DNA from: Helicovermis profundi
Lineage (GTDB): Bacteria > Bacillota > Clostridia > Peptostreptococcales > Acidaminobacteraceae
NCBI RefSeq assembly: GCF_033097505.1
Contig: NZ_AP028654.1
Location: 2,986,001-3,050,000 of the forward strand
Length of the DNA: 64,000 nucleotides
Reading direction: 5' to 3'
Shown in pieces: positions 34,866 to 43,428 of the stretch. Below the pieces are notes generated by a model, which was given only the letters and a program-made list of their open reading frames with translations, made no database searches and had not been told where the DNA came from. Each line of letters opens with the position of its first letter. Within the stretch, counting starts at the first letter, position 1. Made by a program: the position numbers and the translations under genes.

Positions 34866-37664
34866 TTATTTCTCAAATAACCTATAAATCATTGTAGCGG
34901 CCTGAGCACGTGTTGCATTTTCTTTTGGCATAAAGGCACCGCTTTCAAAACCATTTACAATATCTTCATTTGAAGTTAAGATTATTGATCTCACAGCCCA
35001 GTTAGATATATTCATTGCATCTTCATATGGCACTGTTACAAAGTCACTGTACTTATATCCTTCTTCTAGCATTGCATTCGCTATCATTGTTGCCATTTCT
35101 TCTCTTGTTATTTTATCATTTGGCGCAAACATTGTCTGGCTCTTACCACCTACAATTTTATTGTCATAAGCTGCATAGACACTATCTGCATACCAAGAAT
35201 TACTATCAACATCTGTGAATTTATTGTTTTTACTATCACCTTTATACGCCATTGCTCTTGTAAGAAGTGCTACAAATTCAGCTCTAGTAATCTTACTATT
35301 TGGCTCAAAATCATTACCATTTACTCCTTTTACAATTCCTTTACCACCAAGAAGCTCTACATAATCTTTTGCCCACTCAGCTTTATCTAAATCATTAAAT
35401 TTAGCTCTTGCAGTTTTAGCAAAATATTTACTAAAATGATTTGTTTTAAAGGTCACTTTACCATCTACGTATTTTCCACCTACCGCTTTTACACTTCCAT
35501 CATCTTGAAGTAAGAAAACTGTTACTTCATTTGTATTTTCGCCTTCTGCTAATGTATATGGAATTGTAATATTCATAGGTTTATTAAATTTATTTACTTT
35601 TTCACCTGCAACTTTTGCATTTAATTCAATAACTGTTGCGCCACTAGGAATATTTTTTCTTTTGCTTTGTAACATATCAGTTAACTTAACAGTTTCTGCA
35701 CTAAGTGCTACGTCTCCACCTTTAAGATTATTAAAGGTATTTTTATTTATCTCAAAACTCGCCTGCGGAGATTGAACTTTAACTGTATCAACTACATCAA
35801 ATACATCTTTAAGTTTAGGAAGTGTTACTTCTGTAGTTTTAGCTCCTTCTACAAGCGGAACTTTTATTGTAACAACTGCTTGAACTTTTTTATTCGATAT
35901 AACTTTTGAATCTTTTAATGTTTTATTTATAGTCTTTACTGCATCAAGTGATGACTTTGCATCTTTAATCATATCGTCTAACGTAGCTGATACTAGGGCT
36001 TTTCCTTCTTCCACTTTTGTTTTTGTAGTATCAAGAGTAGTAGTAGAAACGTTTTCAACATAAGACTGCGCTACTTTTACAACTGCATTTTTTAATGCTT
36101 TTGTAGATTTTACGACTTCTTTTCCATTTACTTCTTTATTTTCATCTACATTAGTTATTAGCGAAACTGAACTTTCAATTAACGATTTAGTTAAATCAAG
36201 TACAACTTCTTTATCTTCAAGTTTTGCAAATAGAGAATCTGAAGAGTTTAGTAAATCTTTTGTTTGATCTAATACTTTGCTTGTATCTTCATTATTATTT
36301 AAAACACTAGACACTGTTGCTACATTTTTTACTACGCTTATTTGGTTTTCAATAGCGCTTTTAGCAGCTTCTGGCGTTTCAATAGTCTTAACTATATTTG
36401 CAGAAGCTTTAAGTACAGAACTCATATTTGTAGCTAATGTTGATATTTCTTTTTCATCAATTCCTGCTACAACTAACTTAGCTAAAGAAGATGCTGTACT
36501 AGCTACACTATCTGAAATTGCACTTGCAGCTGCCTCATCTTTTACATTTTCAGAGTCTACAACATCACTATCAGCTGATGAAGTAGTATCATCAACATTA
36601 GTTGGTTCCGTAGTAGTAGGTGTTGTTGTATCAGTTGTTCCAGTAGGCGTAGTGCCACTTGTAGTTGATTTTTCTTTCACTGTAACACTAAAAGAATATA
36701 TATACCCAACGTTGTTATTCATATCACTTTCAGGTGCACCCACTCTATATACATAGATAGTTGTAGTTCCTTTTTTAACTCCTTTAAGCGTAAGTCCAGA
36801 TACACTTACTATAGTTGAATCTGCACTATTTAGTTTAATTAAGTTTGTACTAGATTCTAATACGTTTAAAGAAACAGTTTGTGAATTACCCTCATAGAAA
36901 GAAGTATTTGCATTAATAGTTGAGCTTTCTCTAATAATTGCATTAGCTAAAGCTGCTTCAGCATCTTCTCCAATTGTAAGAGAGTTTATAATTGAATTAA
37001 TAGTTCCAACCAATTTTGTACTATTCCATCCAATTTGCTGCATATCAGTTTTTAAAGTAGTATATTTTGATTTATCAAGTTCTACTCCAACTGCCGTTTG
37101 AAGTGCATTTTCAATAGCTGTTGTTAAAGTACTTTTAGTACTTGCCATAACCAAAGCAGATTTTTCAGAAGTTGTTATAGAATCTGCCACATTTTCTTTT
37201 GAATCTATAACTAAATTAATTAATTGATCTGCACTGCTATTAGGTAATAACGTAGTAAATAAACTTTTGTTCGCAGTTTTAAAACTTGCAATTTCACTTT
37301 CAATTTGGCTACTATCTGAATTAAAGTAAATAGTTAATAGTCCTGAAATCAAATCTTTAACATCTGTTTCATTTACAATTTTTGTTCCTGCTTGATATTC
37401 TCCTTCATAAGGATGATTAGCAGAATCAAAATTATAATAAGTAAAGAGTCCATCACCAGTTATTAATCCTTGCCACTGGGCATCCGTTATGGAATCAACT
37501 TCCGCTCTTGCCTGATGCAAATATCCTCTTTCAGTATCAGTAAAATTTGAATATACAGATTGCATTATTCCTACAGCCTGTGAAGTTGGCGTTACATCTG
37601 CATATACACTTGTTGTACTAAATATCATTAAAAATATTAGTACTAATGACAATTTTCTCTTCAT
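34866..37664 (-). CDS. SLH-domain surface protein with Thr/Pro linker
   Basis: 932 residues. A signal peptide (1-22, ending VYA) is followed by a helical domain and a small Ig-like stretch with SGLTLKGVKKGTTTIYVY (BIG2-like, about 290-310). Next is a Thr/Pro linker (about 331-360) and a long helical/coiled region. Then come the beta module with KPMNITIPYTLAEGENT, GGKYVDGKVTF and TNHFSKYF (about 700-750), and three SLH repeats (TRAEFVALLTRAM, TREEMATMIANAM, TRAQAATMIYRLF). Probably anchored to the wall polymer, with the N-terminal part exposed. GGAGGGGG precedes the ATG. Confidence 0.9.
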   Translation of the reverse strand: MKRKLSLVLIFLMIFSTTSVYADVTPTSQAVGIMQSVYSNFTDTERGYLHQARAEVDSITDAQWQGLITGDGLFTYYNFDSANHPYEGEYQAGTKIVNETDVKDLISGLLTIYFNSDSSQIESEIASFKTANKSLFTTLLPNSSADQLINLVIDSKENVADSITTSEKSALVMASTKSTLTTAIENALQTAVGVELDKSKYTTLKTDMQQIGWNSTKLVGTINSIINSLTIGEDAEAALANAIIRESSTINANTSFYEGNSQTVSLNVLESSTNLIKLNSADSTIVSVSGLTLKGVKKGTTTIYVYRVGAPESDMNNNVGYIYSFSVTVKEKSTTSGTTPTGTTDTTTPTTTEPTNVDDTTSSADSDVVDSENVKDEAAASAISDSVASTASSLAKLVVAGIDEKEISTLATNMSSVLKASANIVKTIETPEAAKSAIENQISVVKNVATVSSVLNNNEDTSKVLDQTKDLLNSSDSLFAKLEDKEVVLDLTKSLIESSVSLITNVDENKEVNGKEVVKSTKALKNAVVKVAQSYVENVSTTTLDTTKTKVEEGKALVSATLDDMIKDAKSSLDAVKTINKTLKDSKVISNKKVQAVVTIKVPLVEGAKTTEVTLPKLKDVFDVVDTVKVQSPQASFEINKNTFNNLKGGDVALSAETVKLTDMLQSKRKNIPSGATVIELNAKVAGEKVNKFNKPMNITIPYTLAEGENTNEVTVFLLQDDGSVKAVGGKYVDGKVTFKTNHFSKYFAKTARAKFNDLDKAEWAKDYVELLGGKGIVKGVNGNDFEPNSKITRAEFVALLTRAMAYKGDSKNNKFTDVDSNSWYADSVYAAYDNKIVGGKSQTMFAPNDKITREEMATMIANAMLEEGYKYSDFVTVPYEDAMNISNWAVRSIILTSNEDIVNGFESGAFMPKENATRAQAATMIYRLFEK

Positions 37665-37700
37665 TTTTATCCCCCTCCGTTGTGTTTTGTTGATTAGTAT

Positions 37701-37709
37701 ATTATATCA
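37701..37709 (-). promoter_or_regulatory. Extended -10 promoter of the SLH gene
   Basis: TGATATAAT on the minus strand is an extended -10 box 36 nt before the start codon of the 34866-37664 gene. There is no good -35. The 13-mer TCAACAAAACACA lies just after it at 37693-37681 and is repeated in the S-layer gene leader. Confidence 0.55.
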
Positions 37710-37870
37710 TGTAACCCATTGTAATAGTAGGCTAAATATTCAAAATATTGTGATTAATAAACCAAAACAATGATAGTTACTTTTTACCCCATACTTAATT
37801 AACTTAAACAATATATTAACACTAGCTTAAACCTTTTTTTATTTAGCCTATATATTTAACAACTTATACT

Positions 37871-39727
37871 CTACCTTATATTAATTACTTTGTCATTTTT
37901 ACCATCATACTCAAAAGTTTCTATAATATCATCTAATTTATTATATATATTTTTTTCATCTAAGGATCCATCTTTTAATTTATTTAATTTAGACAAGAAA
38001 ATTCTTTTATTTATTGAAATTGGTTTTTCAATAAATATTTTTTTATTTGATGTTTTTATATGATTATCTTTTTTTAATAATAGCTCTTCGTAAAGTTTTT
38101 CTCCTGGTCTAAGTCCTGTAACTTCAATATCAATATCTACATTTGGTTCTAAACCCGAAAGTTTTATTAAATCGCTTGCTAAATCAATAATTTTAGTAGG
38201 TTTACCCATGTCAAGTATAAAAATCTCTCCGCCTTTAGCCATAGCGCCCGCCTGAATAACAAGCTTTGAAGCTTCTGGAATAGTCATAAAGTAACGTGTA
38301 ACTTCTTCATGCGTTACGGTAAGCGGCCCCCCATCTTTAATTTGCTTTTTAAAAAGCGGTATTACGCTTCCATTGCTTCCAAGTACATTACCAAATCTTA
38401 CTGCTACAAATTCCGTTTTATTTTTTTGATTTAAAGTTTGAATAAGCATCTCACAAACTCTTTTAGTAGCACCCATAATATTTGTTGGATTTACCGCCTT
38501 ATCAGTTGATATCATTACAAATTTTGGAACACTATATTTAATTGCAGTTTCAGCAACATTTTTTGTGCCAAAAACATTATTTTTAACAGCCTCTTTAGGA
38601 CTTCTCTCCATCAATGGTACATGCTTATGAGCAGCAGCATGAAATATAAGATCAACCTTATTATTTTTCATAATCTCTTCTAATCTTTCACTGTCTCTTA
38701 CAGATCCTATCACTACATCTAAATTAATATTTTCTTTGTATTTTCTTAAAAGCTCATTTTGTATATCATATGCATTATTTTCATATATATCAAAGATTAT
38801 TAATTTTCTTGGGCTATACTTTGCAACTTGTCTGCAAATTTCAGAACCTATAGATCCACCACCACCTGTTACAAGTATAGTTTTTTTAACAATGTAATTT
38901 TTAATAAGTTCAATATCTAATTTCACTTCTTCCCTTCCAAGTAAATCTTCTATATTAATTTCTCTAAGATTTTTTATACTCACACTACTATTTAATATAT
39001 CATCCATTTTAGGTAATATTTTTACTTTGCATTTAGTTTCTTTTGATAAATCTATTATTTCTTTAATTCTTGATTTGTTTGCAGATGGAAGTGCTATAAT
39101 TATTTGATCAATCTTAAGTTTTTCTACAATTTCACTCAATTTTTCTATTTTTCCAACAACTCTAGCTCCATTTATAATCTTACTTTGTTTTAAATCACTG
39201 TCATCTAAAAATGCTACCGTTACTGAGTTAAGCTTAATATGACTATTTACTTCTTTTGATATCATACATCCTGCTTCGCCTGCTCCTATAATCAAAACTC
39301 TAGTCTTATCTGATGAAAATACACCATACTTTTGTTTAACCCTTCTAAGAACCCTATAGCTAAGTCTAGAACCACCGATAAATAGTAAATCAAATAAACC
39401 AATAAGAACAATAACACTCCTTGGAAATCCACCAATCCTAAGCAAAAAAAGATATGAGACCATAATAGTATTTGCGACAACAACGCCATTAAATATTTGA
39501 AGAAGTTCATCTATACTTGCATACTTCCAAAGGCTTTTGTAAAAGTTAAAATATGTAAAAACCGCAAGTTTTATAATTAAAAATTCAGGCAAATGCTTAA
39601 TTATGGCATCAACATTAACTGCACTAAAATCAAATCCAAACCTAATAATAAGTGCTAGCAATATATCTAAATTTATAATTAAAATATCTAGTATCACAAA
39701 TGCCATTGCTCTAATCTTTCTTTTCAT
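37871..39727 (-). CDS. Membrane-bound NDP-sugar 4,6-dehydratase (PglF/CapD type)
   Basis: 618 residues. Four N-terminal membrane helices (about 10-130) are followed by a first Rossmann motif (GAGEAG). The catalytic domain starts at TGGGGSIGSEICRQ, with HVPLME and STDKAVNPTNIMGATKR; Met replaces the usual Tyr in the catalytic Tyr-x-x-x-Lys, as in PglF/CapD enzymes. It converts UDP-GlcNAc to UDP-4-keto-6-deoxy-GlcNAc, the substrate of the PglE-like protein at 27670. It lies apart from that gene in the export region. GAGGAA precedes the ATG. Confidence 0.9.
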   Translation of the reverse strand: MKRKIRAMAFVILDILIINLDILLALIIRFGFDFSAVNVDAIIKHLPEFLIIKLAVFTYFNFYKSLWKYASIDELLQIFNGVVVANTIMVSYLFLLRIGGFPRSVIVLIGLFDLLFIGGSRLSYRVLRRVKQKYGVFSSDKTRVLIIGAGEAGCMISKEVNSHIKLNSVTVAFLDDSDLKQSKIINGARVVGKIEKLSEIVEKLKIDQIIIALPSANKSRIKEIIDLSKETKCKVKILPKMDDILNSSVSIKNLREINIEDLLGREEVKLDIELIKNYIVKKTILVTGGGGSIGSEICRQVAKYSPRKLIIFDIYENNAYDIQNELLRKYKENINLDVVIGSVRDSERLEEIMKNNKVDLIFHAAAHKHVPLMERSPKEAVKNNVFGTKNVAETAIKYSVPKFVMISTDKAVNPTNIMGATKRVCEMLIQTLNQKNKTEFVAVRFGNVLGSNGSVIPLFKKQIKDGGPLTVTHEEVTRYFMTIPEASKLVIQAGAMAKGGEIFILDMGKPTKIIDLASDLIKLSGLEPNVDIDIEVTGLRPGEKLYEELLLKKDNHIKTSNKKIFIEKPISINKRIFLSKLNKLKDGSLDEKNIYNKLDDIIETFEYDGKNDKVINIR

Positions 39728-39979
39728 GTCAATTCCTCTTTTATTTTATTAATTAGTTTTTTTTTACACGAAGTTAGCATTAATTTTTATGTTAATAATC
39801 TCTAAGCTTGCTACTCCAAGCATAATAGTAAAAATTCTTCTACACATACAAACAACTGATTCTATTTTACATCATAGAGAGGAGTTTTACAACCAATTAT
39901 ATAATATTTAAGTAAATATATCCAATTCGACGATTTTCGCAAAACGTTCACATAAGGCATATTAAGACCTTATAAAAAA

Positions 39980-40008
39980 CAGTTATATAGTATTAATCTA
40001 TATAACTG
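39980..40008 (-). terminator. Terminator of the Wzz gene
   Basis: CAGTTATATAG pairs with CTATATAACTG around a 7-nt loop, followed on the minus strand by TTTTTT. It lies 53 bp past the end of the Wzz gene at 40061. The rest of 39728-39979 holds only a weak candidate promoter for the dehydratase gene (TTGTAT-N18-TATTAT). Confidence 0.85.
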
Positions 40009-40060
40009 CCTTTAGTATTTATTATATCCTTTTTTTTCTTAATTAATCATTAATTTATTA

Positions 40061-41422
40061 TTATTTTACCTTGTTTGAATCAGATTTCCACATTGCCATA
40101 AAGAACACAATAAAAACACTTATCATTAATCCTAAAACAAAAGCTATAGCTAAATTTAACTTTTTATTAGGGCTTATAGGATGATTTGGTGTATAAGCTT
40201 TTGAATTTACTATTATATTAACTTCTCCAGCTTTAACAGACTCTGTAATTTTGATTTCATCATATTTATTTAATAACAATTCATAAGTCTTTTTCGCGTT
40301 TGTAATTTCATTATTTAATAAATCATTTGTGTGCATAAGCTCTGAAAGCTTTACTTCATTTGCATTTATTTCTTTATCTAAAGCATCTAGTTTATTTTTT
40401 AATAAAGTTTTTTCTTTTTTGTATTTTTCTATAATAAGATTTTTTTCTTCTAAGAAAGATTTTAATTTAATTTTTTCTTGATTTTCCTGACTTGTAAGGG
40501 CCAAGTAATTTGCATTATAACTTTCTGTTACTAAATTTATTCCTGATAAATCCTTTAAGGACAATCCATTTTCACTTAATGATTCCCTTAATAAATCATT
40601 ATTTACAATGCTCTCATTTGTTTTAAGCGTTTTATCAACTGAAGAAATAACTGATTTATAAGACTCCAGTTTATTTTCTGATTTTTTTACATTAATTTCA
40701 TTATTTAATATATCGTCTTGATAATTTGATTCAAGATTATCAAATTTTGTCTTAATATTTTTTTGATCAATATATAAATTTGCCTGAGCATTTTTTAAAG
40801 ACGTTATACTTCCATTATCTTTTAAAAATTGTTCATACTTACTCATAGCAGTTTTTAATTTGGCATCTTGCTCTTCTATTTTAACTTTTAAAAATTCTAC
40901 TGACTGATTTACTTTCTTTTCATTAATATTATTAATAAAATTAATAAAAGAATCTGAAGTAGCATTTGCTATTTGTTCTGATAAATTTGCAGAAGTAGTT
41001 TTTGCAGATATTTCTATGAGGTTCGTGTCTTTAATTAAATTTACCCTTACAATGTTACTAAGTGAATCAACAGTATACTTTTCTTTATCTAATTTTAAAG
41101 TTTTTATAACATTCTCAAATACATTAGGAGACTTGATTTGTTGTTTATAGGTCTCTAAAGTATTTGAATTTTGAATTGATAAGTTATTGATATATGAAGT
41201 AATATCAGTTATATTTTCCTTAGTGACTTTAGAAGCAACATTCGATGCTAATAACACTGTTTTAGACTCATAAACAGGTTTTTGAATAGCAAATGTATAT
41301 ATAGAAGCTAATATAAGAACTATAGATGTGATTACTATTATTGTCTTTTTACCTTTAATTATTGTTTCTATTAATTCTTTTAACGATATTTCATCGTATT
41401 CGTAATTTTGCTTTGTTTCCAC
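40061..41422 (-). CDS. Wzz-type chain-length determinant
   Basis: 453 residues, starting with GTG after GGAGGAAATA. DEISLKELIETIIKGKK is followed by membrane helix 1 (about 29-49). A long coiled-coil extracytoplasmic domain (about 160-390) and the Pro-rich motif APNHPISPNKKLNLAIAFVL-like segment (here TPNHPISPNKK) lead into helix 2. This is the classical Wzz/PCP layout. It has no kinase domain, and no CpsD-type kinase gene is present in the window. Confidence 0.9.
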   Translation of the reverse strand: METKQNYEYDEISLKELIETIIKGKKTIIVITSIVLILASIYTFAIQKPVYESKTVLLASNVASKVTKENITDITSYINNLSIQNSNTLETYKQQIKSPNVFENVIKTLKLDKEKYTVDSLSNIVRVNLIKDTNLIEISAKTTSANLSEQIANATSDSFINFINNINEKKVNQSVEFLKVKIEEQDAKLKTAMSKYEQFLKDNGSITSLKNAQANLYIDQKNIKTKFDNLESNYQDDILNNEINVKKSENKLESYKSVISSVDKTLKTNESIVNNDLLRESLSENGLSLKDLSGINLVTESYNANYLALTSQENQEKIKLKSFLEEKNLIIEKYKKEKTLLKNKLDALDKEINANEVKLSELMHTNDLLNNEITNAKKTYELLLNKYDEIKITESVKAGEVNIIVNSKAYTPNHPISPNKKLNLAIAFVLGLMISVFIVFFMAMWKSDSNKVK

Positions 41423-41508
41423 TATTTCCTCCAGTATTCTACTAATATTTTATATAATAAATTAATTTTTAAGTAATGCTTTATCAATTAGTGCAATGCC
41501 CAAAGAGT

Positions 41509-41538
41509 ATTATAACATAATGCAATGTGCATTGTAAA
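41509..41538 (-). promoter_or_regulatory. Promoter of the Wzz gene with an embedded palindrome
   Basis: On the minus strand TTTACA (41538-41533) and TATAAT (41514-41509) are 18 nt apart. The spacer contains CAATGCACATTG, a 12-bp near-palindrome (CAATG-CATTG arms) placed where a repressor would block RNA polymerase. Confidence 0.6.
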
Positions 41539-41562
41539 ATTATATTAAGCTTTGCTTTAACA

Positions 41563-43284
41563 TCAAACTTCACTTTGACCTATTGCAAACAAGGTCCACA
41601 TTAGTGGTCCTGATGAAACTGTAGAATCATTAGTAAGCATAACTACACTTATAACAATTACAGAAGTTATTATTACAGATTTTTTATATCTATCCACTTC
41701 TTTTTTTCTAAATATATTTGTTAAAATTATACCTGTTAGTGTTAAATAACTTAAAAACGCCAAAAGACCAAAGTTAATTATGTACTGAAGATACATACTA
41801 TGAGGTTTATCTACTACCATATTAGTATTAGCTAAAAATTTACTTTTATACACGTAATCTTCCTGAGGAAACGCTAGAGCAAATGTATCTGGCCCGTAAC
41901 CTTTTATAATAGTGTTTTTTATAAGCGGTATAGACCTCGACCAAATATAGCCTCTACCAGATGCTAGCCTTTCGTAGCCTTTTAGCGGTTTCCAGTAAAG
42001 AGCTGCCTCCGCTGAAGATAGCTTACCTACACCATTAATATATTTAATACCCTCACTAGTAGGAGTAAAATTCCACTTATGGCCGTCTATTGTAAACTGC
42101 CAAAAATAAGAATTCCTATACTTTCCTACTGCTATATTCATATTTTTAACTACATCTCTATCAAAATAATATGTTTTATTTTTAAATTTTGGAAGTACTT
42201 TTTTTTCTCCTTCTTCATAAACTAATCCCACTGGAGAATGTTTTTGCATTAGAAATTTATAAGACACTCCATCATAATTAACTATTATAGAATCATTGTT
42301 AGTTTTTAAATCCATTAGTTTTGTGTATGAATATTTATTTACATTAAATATACTCATAAATCGATTTTCAATAAATCCATTCATATGTGAATTAATACCT
42401 ACTATAGAGCCTATAAGAATAAGCATAGCTAAAACAAATACATATTTATTTTTTATAATATTTTTTGCGTTAACAATAATTATAACAATTAAACCTAAAA
42501 CAATTGCAAACATGCCTGCACGGGAGTATGAACCAACTAATGTTACAAGCGCAAGTGGTAAAGATACTAGCGCAAGAATTTTATTTATTTTATCTTTACT
42601 TAATATTATAACATTAAGAGATAAGGTAATTAGCATGGCCATTACAACTCCGACGTAATTGGGATTGTAGACTGTTAGGTATACTCTGTCTTTTGGCATA
42701 GTAAAATTTATTTTAGAATTTTTGCCTAAGAAACTTACTATATAATTTTTAAACCAATCCATTCTAAAAATATCTTTCCCTAAGTACTGAAGAGTTCCAA
42801 GCACTCCTAAAATTATAGTGAGGACCATTAGCATTCTAACAATAATAGATATATTTATTTTTTTATTTTTTAAGACATAGGCTATGTATAGTGTCATAAT
42901 TATATAGCTTAAATATACTAAAAGCCCTTCATATCTATCGAAAAAACCATATAAAGCAATGTCTTTATGCTCACTCATTAGGTAGGATAGGACTATAAAA
43001 AATGTAAACATAAAATAAGGAATATATTTTTTATAATCAATTTTTACAGTAATCTGGCCTTTTATGTATTTATGTAGCATAATAATTATTGCTAAAATTG
43101 CTGAAAATATAATCAACTGAGCTTTATAATATGCAAATAAATCAATAAATATCTTTTTGTCTTCCATCCAAGTTACTGAAGTAAAATCAAAAGTTACTTT
43201 TTTTACTGCAATAACTAATACGGAATATAGAAATGTGAAAATCGGTATATAATAGATCCATTTTGCTTCTTTATTTTTTTTCAT
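41563..43284 (-). CDS. O-antigen ligase / polymerase family membrane protein
   Basis: About 573 residues from the ATG at 43284 (GGAGAG upstream). Some ten to twelve membrane helices surround a very large external loop (about 300-450). The loop ends with GRGYIWSRSIPLIKNTIIKG, then GPDTFALAFPQ and DKPHSMYLQYI, the PF04932 (Wzy_C) signature. Such proteins ligate or polymerise undecaprenyl-linked glycans, and in some bacteria transfer them to protein. Since a separate Wzy lies in the main operon, this may be a ligase or glycoprotein transferase (inference). The external loop is longer than in most relatives. Confidence 0.82.
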   Translation of the reverse strand: MKKNKEAKWIYYIPIFTFLYSVLVIAVKKVTFDFTSVTWMEDKKIFIDLFAYYKAQLIIFSAILAIIIMLHKYIKGQITVKIDYKKYIPYFMFTFFIVLSYLMSEHKDIALYGFFDRYEGLLVYLSYIIMTLYIAYVLKNKKINISIIVRMLMVLTIILGVLGTLQYLGKDIFRMDWFKNYIVSFLGKNSKINFTMPKDRVYLTVYNPNYVGVVMAMLITLSLNVIILSKDKINKILALVSLPLALVTLVGSYSRAGMFAIVLGLIVIIIVNAKNIIKNKYVFVLAMLILIGSIVGINSHMNGFIENRFMSIFNVNKYSYTKLMDLKTNNDSIIVNYDGVSYKFLMQKHSPVGLVYEEGEKKVLPKFKNKTYYFDRDVVKNMNIAVGKYRNSYFWQFTIDGHKWNFTPTSEGIKYINGVGKLSSAEAALYWKPLKGYERLASGRGYIWSRSIPLIKNTIIKGYGPDTFALAFPQEDYVYKSKFLANTNMVVDKPHSMYLQYIINFGLLAFLSYLTLTGIILTNIFRKKEVDRYKKSVIITSVIVISVVMLTNDSTVSSGPLMWTLFAIGQSEV

Positions 43285-43368
43285 TAAAACACTCTCCATT
43301 GTATCAATTTTACCTAACGCTTAAATTATATCATTCTATGTATTATTTGAAAATTAATTTTTTATTTA

Positions 43369-43398
43369 AAAAAGGCTAATCCTAAGATTAGCCTTTTT
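43369..43398. terminator. Strong terminator after the S-layer gene
   Basis: AAAAAGGCTAAT pairs perfectly with ATTAGCCTTTTT around CCTAAG, with T-runs both ways. It lies 31 bp past the stop of the S-layer gene and can also serve as a barrier for the opposite direction. Confidence 0.92.
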
Positions 43399-43428
43399 CT
43401 AAATCAGAATTAATTATTTTTGCAATTA

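Noticed and set aside
36277-36756. Long plus-strand open frame opposite the SLH gene at 34866
   Set aside because: It is an antisense shadow of a well-supported gene with signal peptide and SLH repeats. It has no RBS and its composition follows the opposite strand.
39292-39510. Short minus-strand frame inside the PglF-like gene
   Set aside because: It is an alternate frame over the membrane-helix region of the dehydratase, without an RBS and without known similarity.
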